Source of the DNA: Cyanobacterium stanieri PCC 7202
GTDB lineage: Bacteria > Cyanobacteriota > Cyanobacteriia > Cyanobacteriales > Cyanobacteriaceae
DNA length: 64,000 bases
NCBI GenBank assembly: GCA_000317655.1
Contig: CP003940.1
Span: 3,081,001 to 3,145,000 of the forward strand
Direction of reading: 5' to 3'
Shown piece by piece: positions 8,299 through 16,218 of the stretch. The position numbers and the translations under genes were made by a program. Within the stretch, counting starts at the first letter, position 1; every line of letters begins with the position of its first letter. The notes under the pieces are model-generated. The model did not search any database, had not been told where the DNA came from, and saw only the letters and a list, made by a program, of their open reading frames with translations.

Positions 8299-9123
8299 TT
8301 CTTGTTGATGGGAAAATTGATAGGCTCCTACAAAAGAAAGGGCGATCGCAATTATTAATAGTATAGGGATACTGTACCAAGGAAAAAGGTTGATCGGTTC
8401 GTAGGCGGCGGAACGGAGGGCGGTGGTGGTATAGGTGAGGGGTAATAAATAAACAATCACCTTAAGCGCCATGGGTAGGCTTTCGGGGGAGAAAAATGTG
8501 CCTCCTAAAAATGACATGGGAACAATTAAAAAGTTATTGTAAAGCCCCACAGATTCAAGGGATTTCACCCTTAAGCCGATAATTACCCCAATTCCTGCAA
8601 AGACGGCACAATTGAGGATTAAAACCAATATAAACAAGGGATTGATAAAACTAAACACTTTCCCCGTAAATAATATGGCGACTACAATTACCGAAAATGC
8701 GGTCATCAATCCCCGCACAATTCCTGCCAATACTTTACCTAAATGCAAGGCGAGGGGATGCACTGGTAATAGTAATAGTTCGTCAAAGGTTTTGCTGAAG
8801 AGGCGATCGCCACATATCGAGAAAGTAGTACCCCCAAAGCTAATAGTCATAGAAGACAAAGCCACCATCCCCGGCAAGATAAACTCCAGATAACTATCTC
8901 CCACCGCAGGAGTGCTTACCCTATCAATGGTATTCCCCAACCCCAAACCAAACGCCAAAACATAGATCAACGGCGAAATCAACCCCGTAGAAGCAATTTG
9001 TGCCATTCTTGCCCGTAAATCTAACCATTCCCCCCAAAAAATTGTCAGGGTATCCTCAAAAATAGCCCTCAAAGGTAGATTGCCCATAAATTGATTTTTT
9101 TGTAAAGATTGCCAACTGTTCAT
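8296..9123 (-). CDS. ABC-2 type transporter permease
   Basis: This 275-residue membrane protein belongs to the ABC-2 (DrrB/NodJ-like) permease family. After a cytoplasmic start (about 1-40) it shows six hydrophobic segments. The sequence EFILPGMVALSSMTISFGGT and the later VPMSFLGGTFFSPESLP are typical of the family. Such permeases export drugs, lipids or polysaccharides with a separate ATPase. No ATPase adjoins it. The DrrA-type ATPase at 16862-17704 is the best candidate partner, 7.7 kb away beyond the pilin cluster; this pairing is inference. Repeats lie directly downstream. Confidence 0.9.
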   Translation of the reverse strand: MNSWQSLQKNQFMGNLPLRAIFEDTLTIFWGEWLDLRARMAQIASTGLISPLIYVLAFGLGLGNTIDRVSTPAVGDSYLEFILPGMVALSSMTISFGGTTFSICGDRLFSKTFDELLLLPVHPLALHLGKVLAGIVRGLMTAFSVIVVAILFTGKVFSFINPLFILVLILNCAVFAGIGVIIGLRVKSLESVGLYNNFLIVPMSFLGGTFFSPESLPMALKVIVYLLPLTYTTTALRSAAYEPINLFPWYSIPILLIIAIALSFVGAYQFSHQQE

Positions 9124-9535
9124 CAGAGAAAATTGTTAATAAAATTTAATATTCCCCCATTGTCTCCCATTTTTCACCACAAAAACCATCAACAAATACA
9201 GAAAAATATTTTAATTCCCCTCATACATTCACCCAAAATAAGTATAGAAATTAAAGAATTAGCTAATCAAAGTATATTTACGTAAATATATTTTACAGTA
9301 CAGAAATAAAGGAATTAAAGTTATAATAAAATCGGTAAATAGAAATCTAAATATCCCTTGCAGGGTTAACTTTCAAAGACTACTTAATTGTAACCTGTTT
9401 TATTTCATTGATAAGATTAATTGTCACAAAAGATGTTTTCTCAGCAGTGCAATTACAACACTAAATAACAAAAAAACTATAATTTCATCACTCACAAATA
9501 TTTTTAACATTCGGTAACACGGAGGAAGAAATCCC
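9124..9535. other. Divergent intergenic region, permease / pilin cluster
   Basis: This is 412 bp of AT-rich sequence between divergent genes, with no reading frame I would call. It contains a perfect 18-bp palindrome (9273-9290) and a strong Shine-Dalgarno (GGAGGA) just before 9536. It must hold the promoters for both directions, and its length suggests a long leader or several binding sites. Confidence 0.6.
9273..9290. promoter_or_regulatory. Perfect 18-bp palindrome, candidate operator
   Basis: TATATTTACGTAAATATA is self-complementary over its full length. It lies 246 bp upstream of the PilX-like gene and 150 bp upstream of the permease gene. A dimeric regulator could bind here, but no known cyanobacterial box matches that I recognise. 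Confidence 0.4.
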
Positions 9536-11119
9536 ATGTCCCACAAACCACCAGAATCACCCCTAAAATCCCTATTATGGCTATGGCAAAAAGCTGTTAA
9601 TCATAAAAATAAGGAAGCAGGAAACACTCTCATCATTGCCATTTCCTTGGGTGTTCTGCTCGTTGGTGCCACCAGCACCATGGTTTTTACTTCCAGCAGG
9701 AATAGGACGAATGTTACTTCTGATGAAATGTCTGTAAGAGCGCAGGAAGTTGCAGAGTTGGGGATAACAAGAGCTGTTGATTTTTTGGCTCAAAATCCTA
9801 AGTTAGCAGAATATGCCTTGGCGGAATGGTCAACGGTTTCTGGCTCTAGCACTGTAGAAGGAACGTTCTCAAACACTTCATCGTCTAATCAAACTTGTAG
9901 CAATTTGGTTAGTGCTTCTTCCGGCAGTTCTAGCACAACATCTTTTAGTGTTGATGATTTTGAAAATGGACAAGCAGTGGATGCTAACAAGCTAAATAGT
10001 GGAGGATTTCAATTATTAAGCTACCTTGTTAGGGATAGTAATAACTCCAATAATCTTACTTCTTCTCAACTCCAAACAGCAAGAAGCAATGTCTCAGTGG
10101 GACAAACTTATGCTTTAGGAGAAATGATTTTGAGAGGTTCGTTAAACCCTAATGCTACTTCACTAACAGAATTATTAAATGATGATGATGCAATGAGTTC
10201 AAAAAGTCAGATTAGAGTTCTGATGCCTTTAATTAAACCAGACCCCTCTTCTATGCAATTCCCAGGAGTTTGGATCAGTGATCAAAGTATACAATCTCCC
10301 ACCAATAGCCAAATTGATGCAACTCTGCTGGCTCCCAGTTGTGACAATATTGGCTTAAATATTATTCCAGGAAATAATGTAATTCTTTCTAGGGCAACTT
10401 TTCCACCCCTGCCTCCTGAACCAGAAGCAAGCAACCCGAGATATTATCAGTTAGGTGATAGCTCAGGTAATTTGACCAGTAGCATTACTTTACCTCGCAG
10501 TACTGATTTACCCATGCGTACTGAAACAGTTCGTCACAATGGTGTTGATTATGAAATTCAAGTATATGAATATAAAGTAAATAACATTGACTATAACGGA
10601 GGAAGTACTCTCAAAATTATCCCAGGTAGAAAAGTCGTTTTAAATTTACACGGTAATATTTCTTTGGGTGGTAGTCAAACTATTGAAAATACCTGTACTA
10701 ATGGTACTGGATACACTTGCAACACAAGTACTAATGTAGTTACTTACACTTCAGGTGCAACGAGTCTTTATCGCAATTCTAATCTAGTAATTTTAGGTCG
10801 TAAACAAAGAGCTTCAGGGGATCCTGTTACGCAGCCTAATATATGTTTAAGCGGTGGGGCTCAAATATTTGGTTTTGTTTTTGCTCCTGATTACGCGGTG
10901 GGTGCTGCTGGTACTGGTGGCGGAAACGGCTTCATTGGGGCTGTTTGGGCAAGATTATTTAATCCTCCTAGCACTTGTGGCTCTAACACAGGGCAAGTCG
11001 TGGCGATTCAGGAAATTGATGATTGGGATGCGTTAGGTATGGGGGAAGATTTTGTTCCGGGGAATTTACCTCCCAGAGTTGGGGCTGTTTCACAATGGCA
11101 AAGGGAGGGAATTAACTAA
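9536..11119 (+). CDS. PilX-like pilus assembly protein
   Basis: This 527-residue protein has one N-terminal hydrophobic helix (about 27-50, GNTLIIAISLGVLLVGATS) preceded by a basic stretch, and then a long Ser/Thr/Asn-rich extracytoplasmic region with paired cysteines. The helix resembles PilX-type proteins but lacks the Glu5 of true prepilins. Directly downstream follow pseudopilin genes, the first starting 1 bp after this stop codon. The arrangement resembles the Synechocystis slr2015-slr2018 minor-pilin group needed for pili and motility, and the Hps pseudopilins of filamentous strains. A role in minor-pilin assembly at the cell envelope is therefore likely. GGAGGA precedes the start. Confidence 0.75.
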   Translation: MSHKPPESPLKSLLWLWQKAVNHKNKEAGNTLIIAISLGVLLVGATSTMVFTSSRNRTNVTSDEMSVRAQEVAELGITRAVDFLAQNPKLAEYALAEWSTVSGSSTVEGTFSNTSSSNQTCSNLVSASSGSSSTTSFSVDDFENGQAVDANKLNSGGFQLLSYLVRDSNNSNNLTSSQLQTARSNVSVGQTYALGEMILRGSLNPNATSLTELLNDDDAMSSKSQIRVLMPLIKPDPSSMQFPGVWISDQSIQSPTNSQIDATLLAPSCDNIGLNIIPGNNVILSRATFPPLPPEPEASNPRYYQLGDSSGNLTSSITLPRSTDLPMRTETVRHNGVDYEIQVYEYKVNNIDYNGGSTLKIIPGRKVVLNLHGNISLGGSQTIENTCTNGTGYTCNTSTNVVTYTSGATSLYRNSNLVILGRKQRASGDPVTQPNICLSGGAQIFGFVFAPDYAVGAAGTGGGNGFIGAVWARLFNPPSTCGSNTGQVVAIQEIDDWDALGMGEDFVPGNLPPRVGAVSQWQREGIN

Positions 11120-11120
11120 A

Positions 11121-11756
11121 ATGATCAATAGTAAGTCAACATTAATTCAATTATCTTTTTTATCAACACTAAAGGGAAAAGATAAACAATCAGGCTTTAC
11201 CCTAATTGAAGTGCTTGTAACTATCCTTGTGGTTACAGGATTTGTTCTCGGCTCACTTCAAGCCGTTGTATTAGCCACCTTCTTCCGAGTCCAAGCCCAA
11301 GACAAAAACGAAGCCCTTAACTGGGTACAACAGGACTTAGAATTAATCCGTTATCAGGCTTTTATTTTACCACCAAATATTGAACCAGATTCAAACCCCC
11401 CTCGAGATCTTAACTGCGGCAATTATGGAGGGACCTTGGAAAACTTGATTGATACTGATACAGCACATCCAGAAAATGAGCGAATTTCTATAGGATTAAA
11501 TGATAATCAGAGAGATTATTTTGCACTCAGGCAATATAGTGCTAACGGTAATACATTACAGGTAACTCATCTGATCGCTTATGCTCCTGCCTCTAACAAC
11601 GGTAATGATTCTCATCCTCGTTATAACGTTAATGCGCCTTATAATTATAGCAATATGATTGACGTAGAAGATTTTAGAGAAAATAATCCAAATTATGTAA
11701 CAACCCTATCAACGGAGATAATACCCGATGCTGCGCTTAATTGTCCCCCTAACTAA
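11121..11756 (+). CDS. Minor pseudopilin (PilV/HpsB-like)
   Basis: This is a 211-residue type IV pilin-like protein. The prepilin peptidase site reads KQSG|FTLIEVLVTILVV, with the conserved Glu5 and a hydrophobic helix, followed by an extracytoplasmic domain with a few cysteines. I start at ATG 11121, 1 bp after the preceding stop and behind GGAGGGA. A longer frame that overlaps the upstream gene (from 11052) has no support. It is translationally coupled to both neighbours: its end overlaps the next pseudopilin by 29 bp. It probably forms part of a minor-pilin priming complex. Confidence 0.88.
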   Translation: MINSKSTLIQLSFLSTLKGKDKQSGFTLIEVLVTILVVTGFVLGSLQAVVLATFFRVQAQDKNEALNWVQQDLELIRYQAFILPPNIEPDSNPPRDLNCGNYGGTLENLIDTDTAHPENERISIGLNDNQRDYFALRQYSANGNTLQVTHLIAYAPASNNGNDSHPRYNVNAPYNYSNMIDVEDFRENNPNYVTTLSTEIIPDAALNCPPN

Positions 11757-12291
11757 CCTAAAAAATAGAGATCCTCAACAAGGTTTTACCCTCGTAGAAA
11801 TAGTCGCCATTTTGGTAATTATTGGTATTGGAAGTGCCATAGCAACCCCTAGCTTAATTAACTCTCGGCGGCAAGATCAGGTAAATCAAGCCCAGAGCAG
11901 AATCCGAAGCGCATTAGTAGAAGCCCAGATTAATGCCAATAGACTTAGTACATCTTGTGAAGTGACAATAGGAGATACTGATCCAGATAATCCTACATCA
12001 TCTGAAAGATTAGTTACTGCAACTCCTTCGGGTTGTCTTTCAGAAAGTATTCGCTATGATTCAGACGTTGTAGATGTTACACAAACTTCCATTACCTATA
12101 ATTTCCAAGGACGGACAGGAAATGCTCAAACCATTATAGTCGGCAGAAAAAATTTTAATGGTACAGTAATTGCTGAAACTGAAAAATGTATAGTAGTATC
12201 ATCCGTGGGTATGATACGTACGGGTATTGGCGACTCTGCAGATAACTGTAGTAACCCTGAAAATGCTCGTTATGACTTGAGCGTAAATTAA
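11728..12291 (+). CDS. Minor pseudopilin (GspH/FimT-like)
   Basis: This is a 187-residue pilin-like protein with processing site PQQG|FTLVEIVAILVI, then an N-terminal helix continuing to RRQDQVNQAQSRIRSALVEA. That pattern is typical of GspH/FimT pseudopilins. Two cysteine pairs occur in the globular part. The start overlaps the previous gene, with CGGAG about 10 bp upstream. Immediately after the stop codon comes the first of three long repeats that flank the inserted nuclease gene, so the pilin operon appears to be interrupted here. Confidence 0.87.
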   Translation: MLRLIVPLTNLKNRDPQQGFTLVEIVAILVIIGIGSAIATPSLINSRRQDQVNQAQSRIRSALVEAQINANRLSTSCEVTIGDTDPDNPTSSERLVTATPSGCLSESIRYDSDVVDVTQTSITYNFQGRTGNAQTIIVGRKNFNGTVIAETEKCIVVSSVGMIRTGIGDSADNCSNPENARYDLSVN

Positions 12292-12298
12292 TTGGGAG

Positions 12299-12427
12299 TC
12301 TTTTTCTCCCCTCTCTCTCGGGAGAGGGGCTGGGGGTGAGGGCAAAACCAACGCCATAATGCCCCCGTCCCAAGTTTGGTAGATTTGATCCCCCCTAACT
12401 CCCCTTAATAAGGGGGGAAATAAATTA
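12299..12427. repeat. Long repeat R, copy 1
   Basis: This element of about 129 bp has two internal hairpins: CCCCTCTCTCTCGGGAGAGG and CCCCTTAATAAGGGG. Its middle (AAAACCAACGCCATAATGCC) is the reverse complement of the repeats at 7.5-8.3 kb. Close copies are R2 (13247-13377) and R3 (13817-13934). Its structure suggests a non-autonomous, MITE-like repeat. Confidence 0.85.
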
Positions 12428-12444
12428 AATTATGAAACTGTCTG

Positions 12445-13239
12445 ATGAAAACCGACTCAATCTTTTACGAACTATTTTTAAACCTTCCCGATAGCCTATT
12501 CTCCCTACTCGGATTATCCCCCGAACTAGCCAAAGAATATCAATTCACCTCCCAAGAATTAAAACAACTCGCCAAAAGGATAGACGGACTTTTTCTCCCC
12601 CTCCATGACGATAAACCCATTTATTTTGTGGAGGTACAATTTCAAAAAGATGAATCCCTTTATCATCGACTTTTTACCGAAATATTTACTTATCTAGGAC
12701 AATACAAGCCACCCCAAAACTTCCATGCTGTGGTAATGTGGGCAAAAAAAAGTTTAGATATTCCCCTGCCACCGTACTATCAAGACTTTAAAGAATCAGG
12801 AAAATTAACAGTTATCTACCTAGACGAATTAAACTTAAACACTACCGAAAGTATTGGAGTAGAAATAATGAAACTAATCATCGCTCCACCATCAGAAGCT
12901 AAAACTCAGGTCGAAAAACTCTTTTCCATGGCCCAACAAGCGGAGGAATCAACCACCAAAAACCAAGATATTATAGAACTATTAGAGAAAATATTAACCT
13001 ATAAATTTAGTAATTATTCTAGGGAGGAATTAGCGAAAATGTTTACCCTATCAGACTTCAAAAAAACTCGTTTTTATCAAGAAACCTACGCAGAAGGGAT
13101 CATAGAAGGCGAACTAAAAGCAAAAATATCCAGTATTCCCAATCTGCTGAAACTAGGTTTAACCGTTGAACAAATCGCCCAAGCGCTGGATTTAGATATT
13201 GATACAGTCCAAAAGATTGCCAAAAATGAACACAATTGA
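12445..13239 (+). CDS. Rpn/DUF2887-family putative nuclease
   Basis: This 264-residue protein matches the Rpn/YhgA-like (DUF2887) group common in cyanobacteria, often labelled putative transposase. A PD-(D/E)XK-type core is visible at about residues 45-75 (RIDGLFLP followed by YFVEVQFQKD), giving the Asp and the Glu-x-Gln catalytic pattern. The C-terminal half is helical and ends with a predicted helix-turn-helix-like stretch (LGLTVEQIAQALDLDIDTVQ). Rpn proteins are DNA endonucleases linked to recombination. The gene lies between repeats R1 and R2 within the pilin cluster, and its 3' part is almost identical to the remnant at 13378-13809. Confidence 0.85.
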   Translation: MKTDSIFYELFLNLPDSLFSLLGLSPELAKEYQFTSQELKQLAKRIDGLFLPLHDDKPIYFVEVQFQKDESLYHRLFTEIFTYLGQYKPPQNFHAVVMWAKKSLDIPLPPYYQDFKESGKLTVIYLDELNLNTTESIGVEIMKLIIAPPSEAKTQVEKLFSMAQQAEESTTKNQDIIELLEKILTYKFSNYSREELAKMFTLSDFKKTRFYQETYAEGIIEGELKAKISSIPNLLKLGLTVEQIAQALDLDIDTVQKIAKNEHN

Positions 13240-13246
13240 TCAGGAT

Positions 13247-13377
13247 TCTTTTTCTCCCCTCTCCCTCGGGAGAGGGGTTGGGGGTGAGGGCGAAACCAAC
13301 GCCATGATGCCCCCCGTCCCAAGTTTGGTAGATTTGATCCCCCCCTTGCCCCCCCTTAATAAGGGGGGAAATAATTA
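13247..13377. repeat. Long repeat R, copy 2
   Basis: This copy directly follows the nuclease gene. It has the stem CCCCTCTCCCTCGGGAGAGG and the palindrome CCCCCCTTAATAAGGGGGG. Its right end is the point where the paralogous remnant loses homology upstream, which suggests that R2 marks the truncation point. Confidence 0.85.
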
Positions 13378-13809
13378 AAAGTAATCCACTTTGATAAATT
13401 AGATTTTAGCAATACGGACAGCCTTGGAGTAGAAATAATGAAACTAATCATCGCTCCAAAGTCAGAAGCCAAAACTCAGGTCGAAAAACTCTTTTCCATA
13501 GCCCAACAAGCGGAGGAATCAACCACCAAAAACCAAGATATTATAGAACTATTAGAGAAAATATTAACCTATAAATTTAGTAATTATTCTAGGGAGGAAT
13601 TAGCAAAAATGTTTACCCTATCAGACTTCAAAAAAACCCGCTTTTATCAAGAAACCTATGCAGAAGGCAAAGCCGAGGGTAAGGCAGAAGGCAAAATATC
13701 AAGTATTCCCAACCTGCTAAAACTAGGTTTAACCGTTGAACAAATCGCCCAAGCACTTGATTTGGACATTGATACAGTCCAAAAGATCGCCAAAAATGAA
13801 CACAATTGA
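13378..13809 (+). pseudogene. 5'-truncated Rpn/DUF2887 nuclease paralogue
   Basis: From the ATG at 13438 the frame encodes 123 residues almost identical to the last 123 of the intact gene, apart from a short KAEGKAEGK insertion. Upstream of the ATG the same frame stays open and reads VIHFDKLDFSNTDSLGVEIM. It aligns to VIYLDELNLNTTESIGVEIM of the intact protein but is clearly diverged. The N-terminal catalytic half is absent, cut at repeat R2. So this is the 3' part of an older paralogue whose downstream sequence was apparently homogenised with its neighbour. A short product could be made, but it would lack the nuclease motif. Confidence 0.8.
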
Positions 13810-13816
13810 TCAGGAT

Positions 13817-13934
13817 TCTTTTTCTCCCCTCTCCCGAGGGAGAGGGGTTGGGGGTGAGGGCAAAACCAACGCTATGATGCCCCTTCTGCCCCCAAGATTT
13901 GATCCCCCCTTGCCCCCCTTAATAAGGGGGGAAT
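13817..13934. repeat. Long repeat R, copy 3
   Basis: This third copy (about 118 bp) has a small internal deletion compared with R1 and R2: the CGTCCCAAGTTTGG part is altered. The outer hairpins are retained. It ends about 50 bp before the next pseudopilin gene. Confidence 0.82.
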
Positions 13935-13984
13935 AGACTGAAATTTTATCACTCAATTAATATAAAAATCCTAAAATTAAAGCC

Positions 13985-14755
13985 ATGAAAAAAAATTATA
14001 AACTTCTCTTAAAATTCTTACAAAAACCAACAAATCAGGGAATTACTCTCACGGAATTGTTAGTCGCACTGGTAATTAGTGGCATTATTCTAGCTTTTAC
14101 TGCCAGTGGATTTATTAATGTGTTACGGGCAAATAGAGATGTAGAGTCAAAAAGTACACAGTTAAGCAATTTAACAAGGGCTTTAACCTTTATTCAGGAG
14201 GATATTAAACAAGGTGTTTCAGTTGAGTCTATTCCCGCCACTTCGGGGGGGGAATGTGATTCAGCGGAAATAAGTTCTGGAAGTTGTCTTATTATTAGAT
14301 TTGCTGGTGCTAACAATAATATTTTTGATTTTAATAATAATCAAACCGATGATTGTACTGCAGATGATCGAAGAGTCGTTTATGGTTTTCAAGATATTTC
14401 TGACCCTAGCTCAAATAGCGCATTTTTAAAACCTGGAGTATTAAAAAGAGATGTTTTTTGTACAACCTCTGTATCTTTATCCAGATGGGAAGAGGTTGCT
14501 GATGGCTTAATCAGTGTTAAAGAAGATCCACAAACTTTAGTATGTAATTTCGGAACTGGTACAGCTAGTGGCCCTCATGGTCAAATATCAGGTGGTGCTA
14601 ATGATGGAAAAGGAGGATTTCAATTTTGTGTTGAGACGGAAAATAATCGTTTAGTGAGAGTAGGTTTATATGGTCACATTATAAGTAGTGATAGTGATAC
14701 TCCTCCTATGAATGTGGACGTTGTCACTTTCGCTAGAGGTAGTCAACCAAACTAA
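13985..14755 (+). CDS. Minor pseudopilin (PilW/HpsC-like)
   Basis: This is a 256-residue pilin-like protein with processing site TNQG|ITLTELLVALVISG and a long N-terminal helix (NVLRANRDVESKS). The globular part has several cysteines and the motif DGLISVKED. It is a paralogue of the next gene: both share RVESKS-type helices, LNYLQEDIKQ or LTFIQEDIKQ, GGFQFCV or GGFRFCL, and a C-terminal VNVVTFARG-like end. It was probably cotranscribed with the upstream pseudopilins before the nuclease and repeat insertion. Confidence 0.85.
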   Translation: MKKNYKLLLKFLQKPTNQGITLTELLVALVISGIILAFTASGFINVLRANRDVESKSTQLSNLTRALTFIQEDIKQGVSVESIPATSGGECDSAEISSGSCLIIRFAGANNNIFDFNNNQTDDCTADDRRVVYGFQDISDPSSNSAFLKPGVLKRDVFCTTSVSLSRWEEVADGLISVKEDPQTLVCNFGTGTASGPHGQISGGANDGKGGFQFCVETENNRLVRVGLYGHIISSDSDTPPMNVDVVTFARGSQPN

Positions 14756-14816
14756 AATTCATATTTCCTAATATAAATTTCTTAACAGAGAAAAGACAAA
14801 TAAAATTTCCTAAGCT

Positions 14817-14844
14817 ATATTGACAAAAAATAATATGTCAATAT
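14817..14844. promoter_or_regulatory. Inverted repeat touching a start codon
   Basis: ATATTGACA (14817-14825) and TGTCAATAT (14836-14844) are perfect 9-bp arms separated by 10 bp. The right arm ends directly before the ATG at 14845. No Shine-Dalgarno is visible in this spacing. It could be an operator, or a hairpin that hides the start codon. Confidence 0.45.
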
Positions 14845-15594
14845 ATGAACAGTAAAACAAAAGCACTCAAACCTTCTGCTTTACTTATTAAACTAAGAAA
14901 AAATAACCCTGTTTTTGGTACAACTCTTACCGAATTATTAACAGGAGTTACCATTGGCGGTGTCGTAATTACTGCGACAACGGGGGGTTTTATTAATATT
15001 CTTCGGGCAAATCAAAGGGTAGAATCGAAAAGCATTAGAATGGCAGGGTTAAATAAAGCCCTCAATTATTTACAAGAAGATATTAAACAAGCTAAGTTTA
15101 TCACGGCAGAAAAAGGAGATAACTGTAACCCCACTGCTGTTAATTCTGAATATTGTTTAGTATTGACGTTTGCTGATGATACCAGATTGAGGGATGGTTG
15201 TAGTGGTGCTAGTCCCAAAATTTATTATGGTTATCGTGATATTCGTCGGGGTGAACAAATCTGGCTAAAACCGGGAATACTGAGGCGAAGAATTGTCTGT
15301 GAAACAGGGGCGGGAAATTGGATAGCTGTCACTGATGGTTTGATCAGTGTTAATGAGGATAACCCCGTAGGAGATGATACCCCCTCAGAATTTTGTAATC
15401 AAGGGGGGGTTAACTTTTCTTCTCCTTCGGCCGTATATGGGGGAAATCGTCAGGGTAAGGGAGGTTTTCGTTTTTGTCTTGATAGTGATAGCCCTAATAA
15501 TCGTTTGGTGAGAATATTTTTGTATGGGCATATTATTGGGGAGAGTCCGCTTCATGTTAATGTTGTTACTTTTGCCCGTGCGGGAGAGAAATGA
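14845..15594 (+). CDS. Minor pseudopilin, paralogue of previous gene
   Basis: This is a 249-residue pilin-like protein with processing site PVFG|TTLTELLTGVTIGG. It is similar over its whole length to the preceding 256-residue pseudopilin, so the two arose by tandem duplication. It retains Glu5, paired cysteines and the C-terminal VNVVTFARA. The start codon is immediately preceded by a 9-bp inverted repeat and has no clear ribosome binding site, so expression may be controlled separately from the gene before it. Its likely role is as a minor subunit of a type IV pilus or pilus-like secretion machine. Confidence 0.84.
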   Translation: MNSKTKALKPSALLIKLRKNNPVFGTTLTELLTGVTIGGVVITATTGGFINILRANQRVESKSIRMAGLNKALNYLQEDIKQAKFITAEKGDNCNPTAVNSEYCLVLTFADDTRLRDGCSGASPKIYYGYRDIRRGEQIWLKPGILRRRIVCETGAGNWIAVTDGLISVNEDNPVGDDTPSEFCNQGGVNFSSPSAVYGGNRQGKGGFRFCLDSDSPNNRLVRIFLYGHIIGESPLHVNVVTFARAGEK

Positions 15595-15702
15595 GCAAAG
15601 GTTAATTGTTTGATTATGATCGATTTGGTTTAATATTCTAGTGGTAGTAAATAGAAAGTAAAAACTATGACTAGATCAGAATTGATGGGAGGAGAATCTA
15701 CC

Positions 15703-16143
15703 ATGGACGATAATCTGATGATGGATGATTATAAGGTAAACCATAAAGATGAGATTGAGACGGTAATCTATAGCCTAGAAGAAAATGACAGTGCCATGGT
15801 GCTGAAAAATGATGAGGGCTATCTGTGGAAGTTTCAATATGGCACTGTGGAGGTTTTTGTGCAGTTGACGGGAGAAACGGATGATGATTTATTAACGGTG
15901 TGGTCGGTGGTGTTACCTTTACCTGCAAAAAATGAACCTGAATTGATGAAAAAGCTATTAGAAATGAACTGGAGCGGTACGTTTGAAACTTGCTTTAGTA
16001 TTTTTGATAGTCAGGTGGTGGTTTCTGCACAGCGTACTATTGCGGATTTATACCCTAGTGAAATATCCCGTATTATTACTTTGGTGGCTAGTCTTGCCAA
16101 TGATAATAATGATGCTTTATTGGCTGAGTATGGAAATAGTTGA
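15703..16143 (+). CDS. YbjN domain-containing protein
   Basis: This 146-residue acidic cytoplasmic protein has a YbjN-like (type III secretion chaperone-like) fold pattern: alternating strands such as WKFQYGTVEVFVQLTG and LLTVWSVVLPLPAK, then LLEMNWSGTFETCFSIF and a terminal helix. I start at ATG 15703 because GGAGGAGAA lies 7 bp upstream; an in-frame ATG at 15667 would add 12 residues. YbjN relatives in cyanobacteria have no firm biochemical role. It follows the pilin cluster by about 110 bp on the same strand, but a functional link is unproven. Confidence 0.7.
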   Translation: MDDNLMMDDYKVNHKDEIETVIYSLEENDSAMVLKNDEGYLWKFQYGTVEVFVQLTGETDDDLLTVWSVVLPLPAKNEPELMKKLLEMNWSGTFETCFSIFDSQVVVSAQRTIADLYPSEISRIITLVASLANDNNDALLAEYGNS

Positions 16144-16218
16144 CGATTTGTTTGGTACCGTTGAAAATAAATGTAGAAGATTTATCATTTTTTGATAAGC
16201 GTATATAGTTTTTAGTAA

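Noticed and set aside
12445..13239. Insertion sequence with a true transposase
   Set aside because: The protein is of the Rpn/DUF2887 type with a PD-(D/E)XK core, not a DDE or HUH transposase, and no target-site duplication could be defined.
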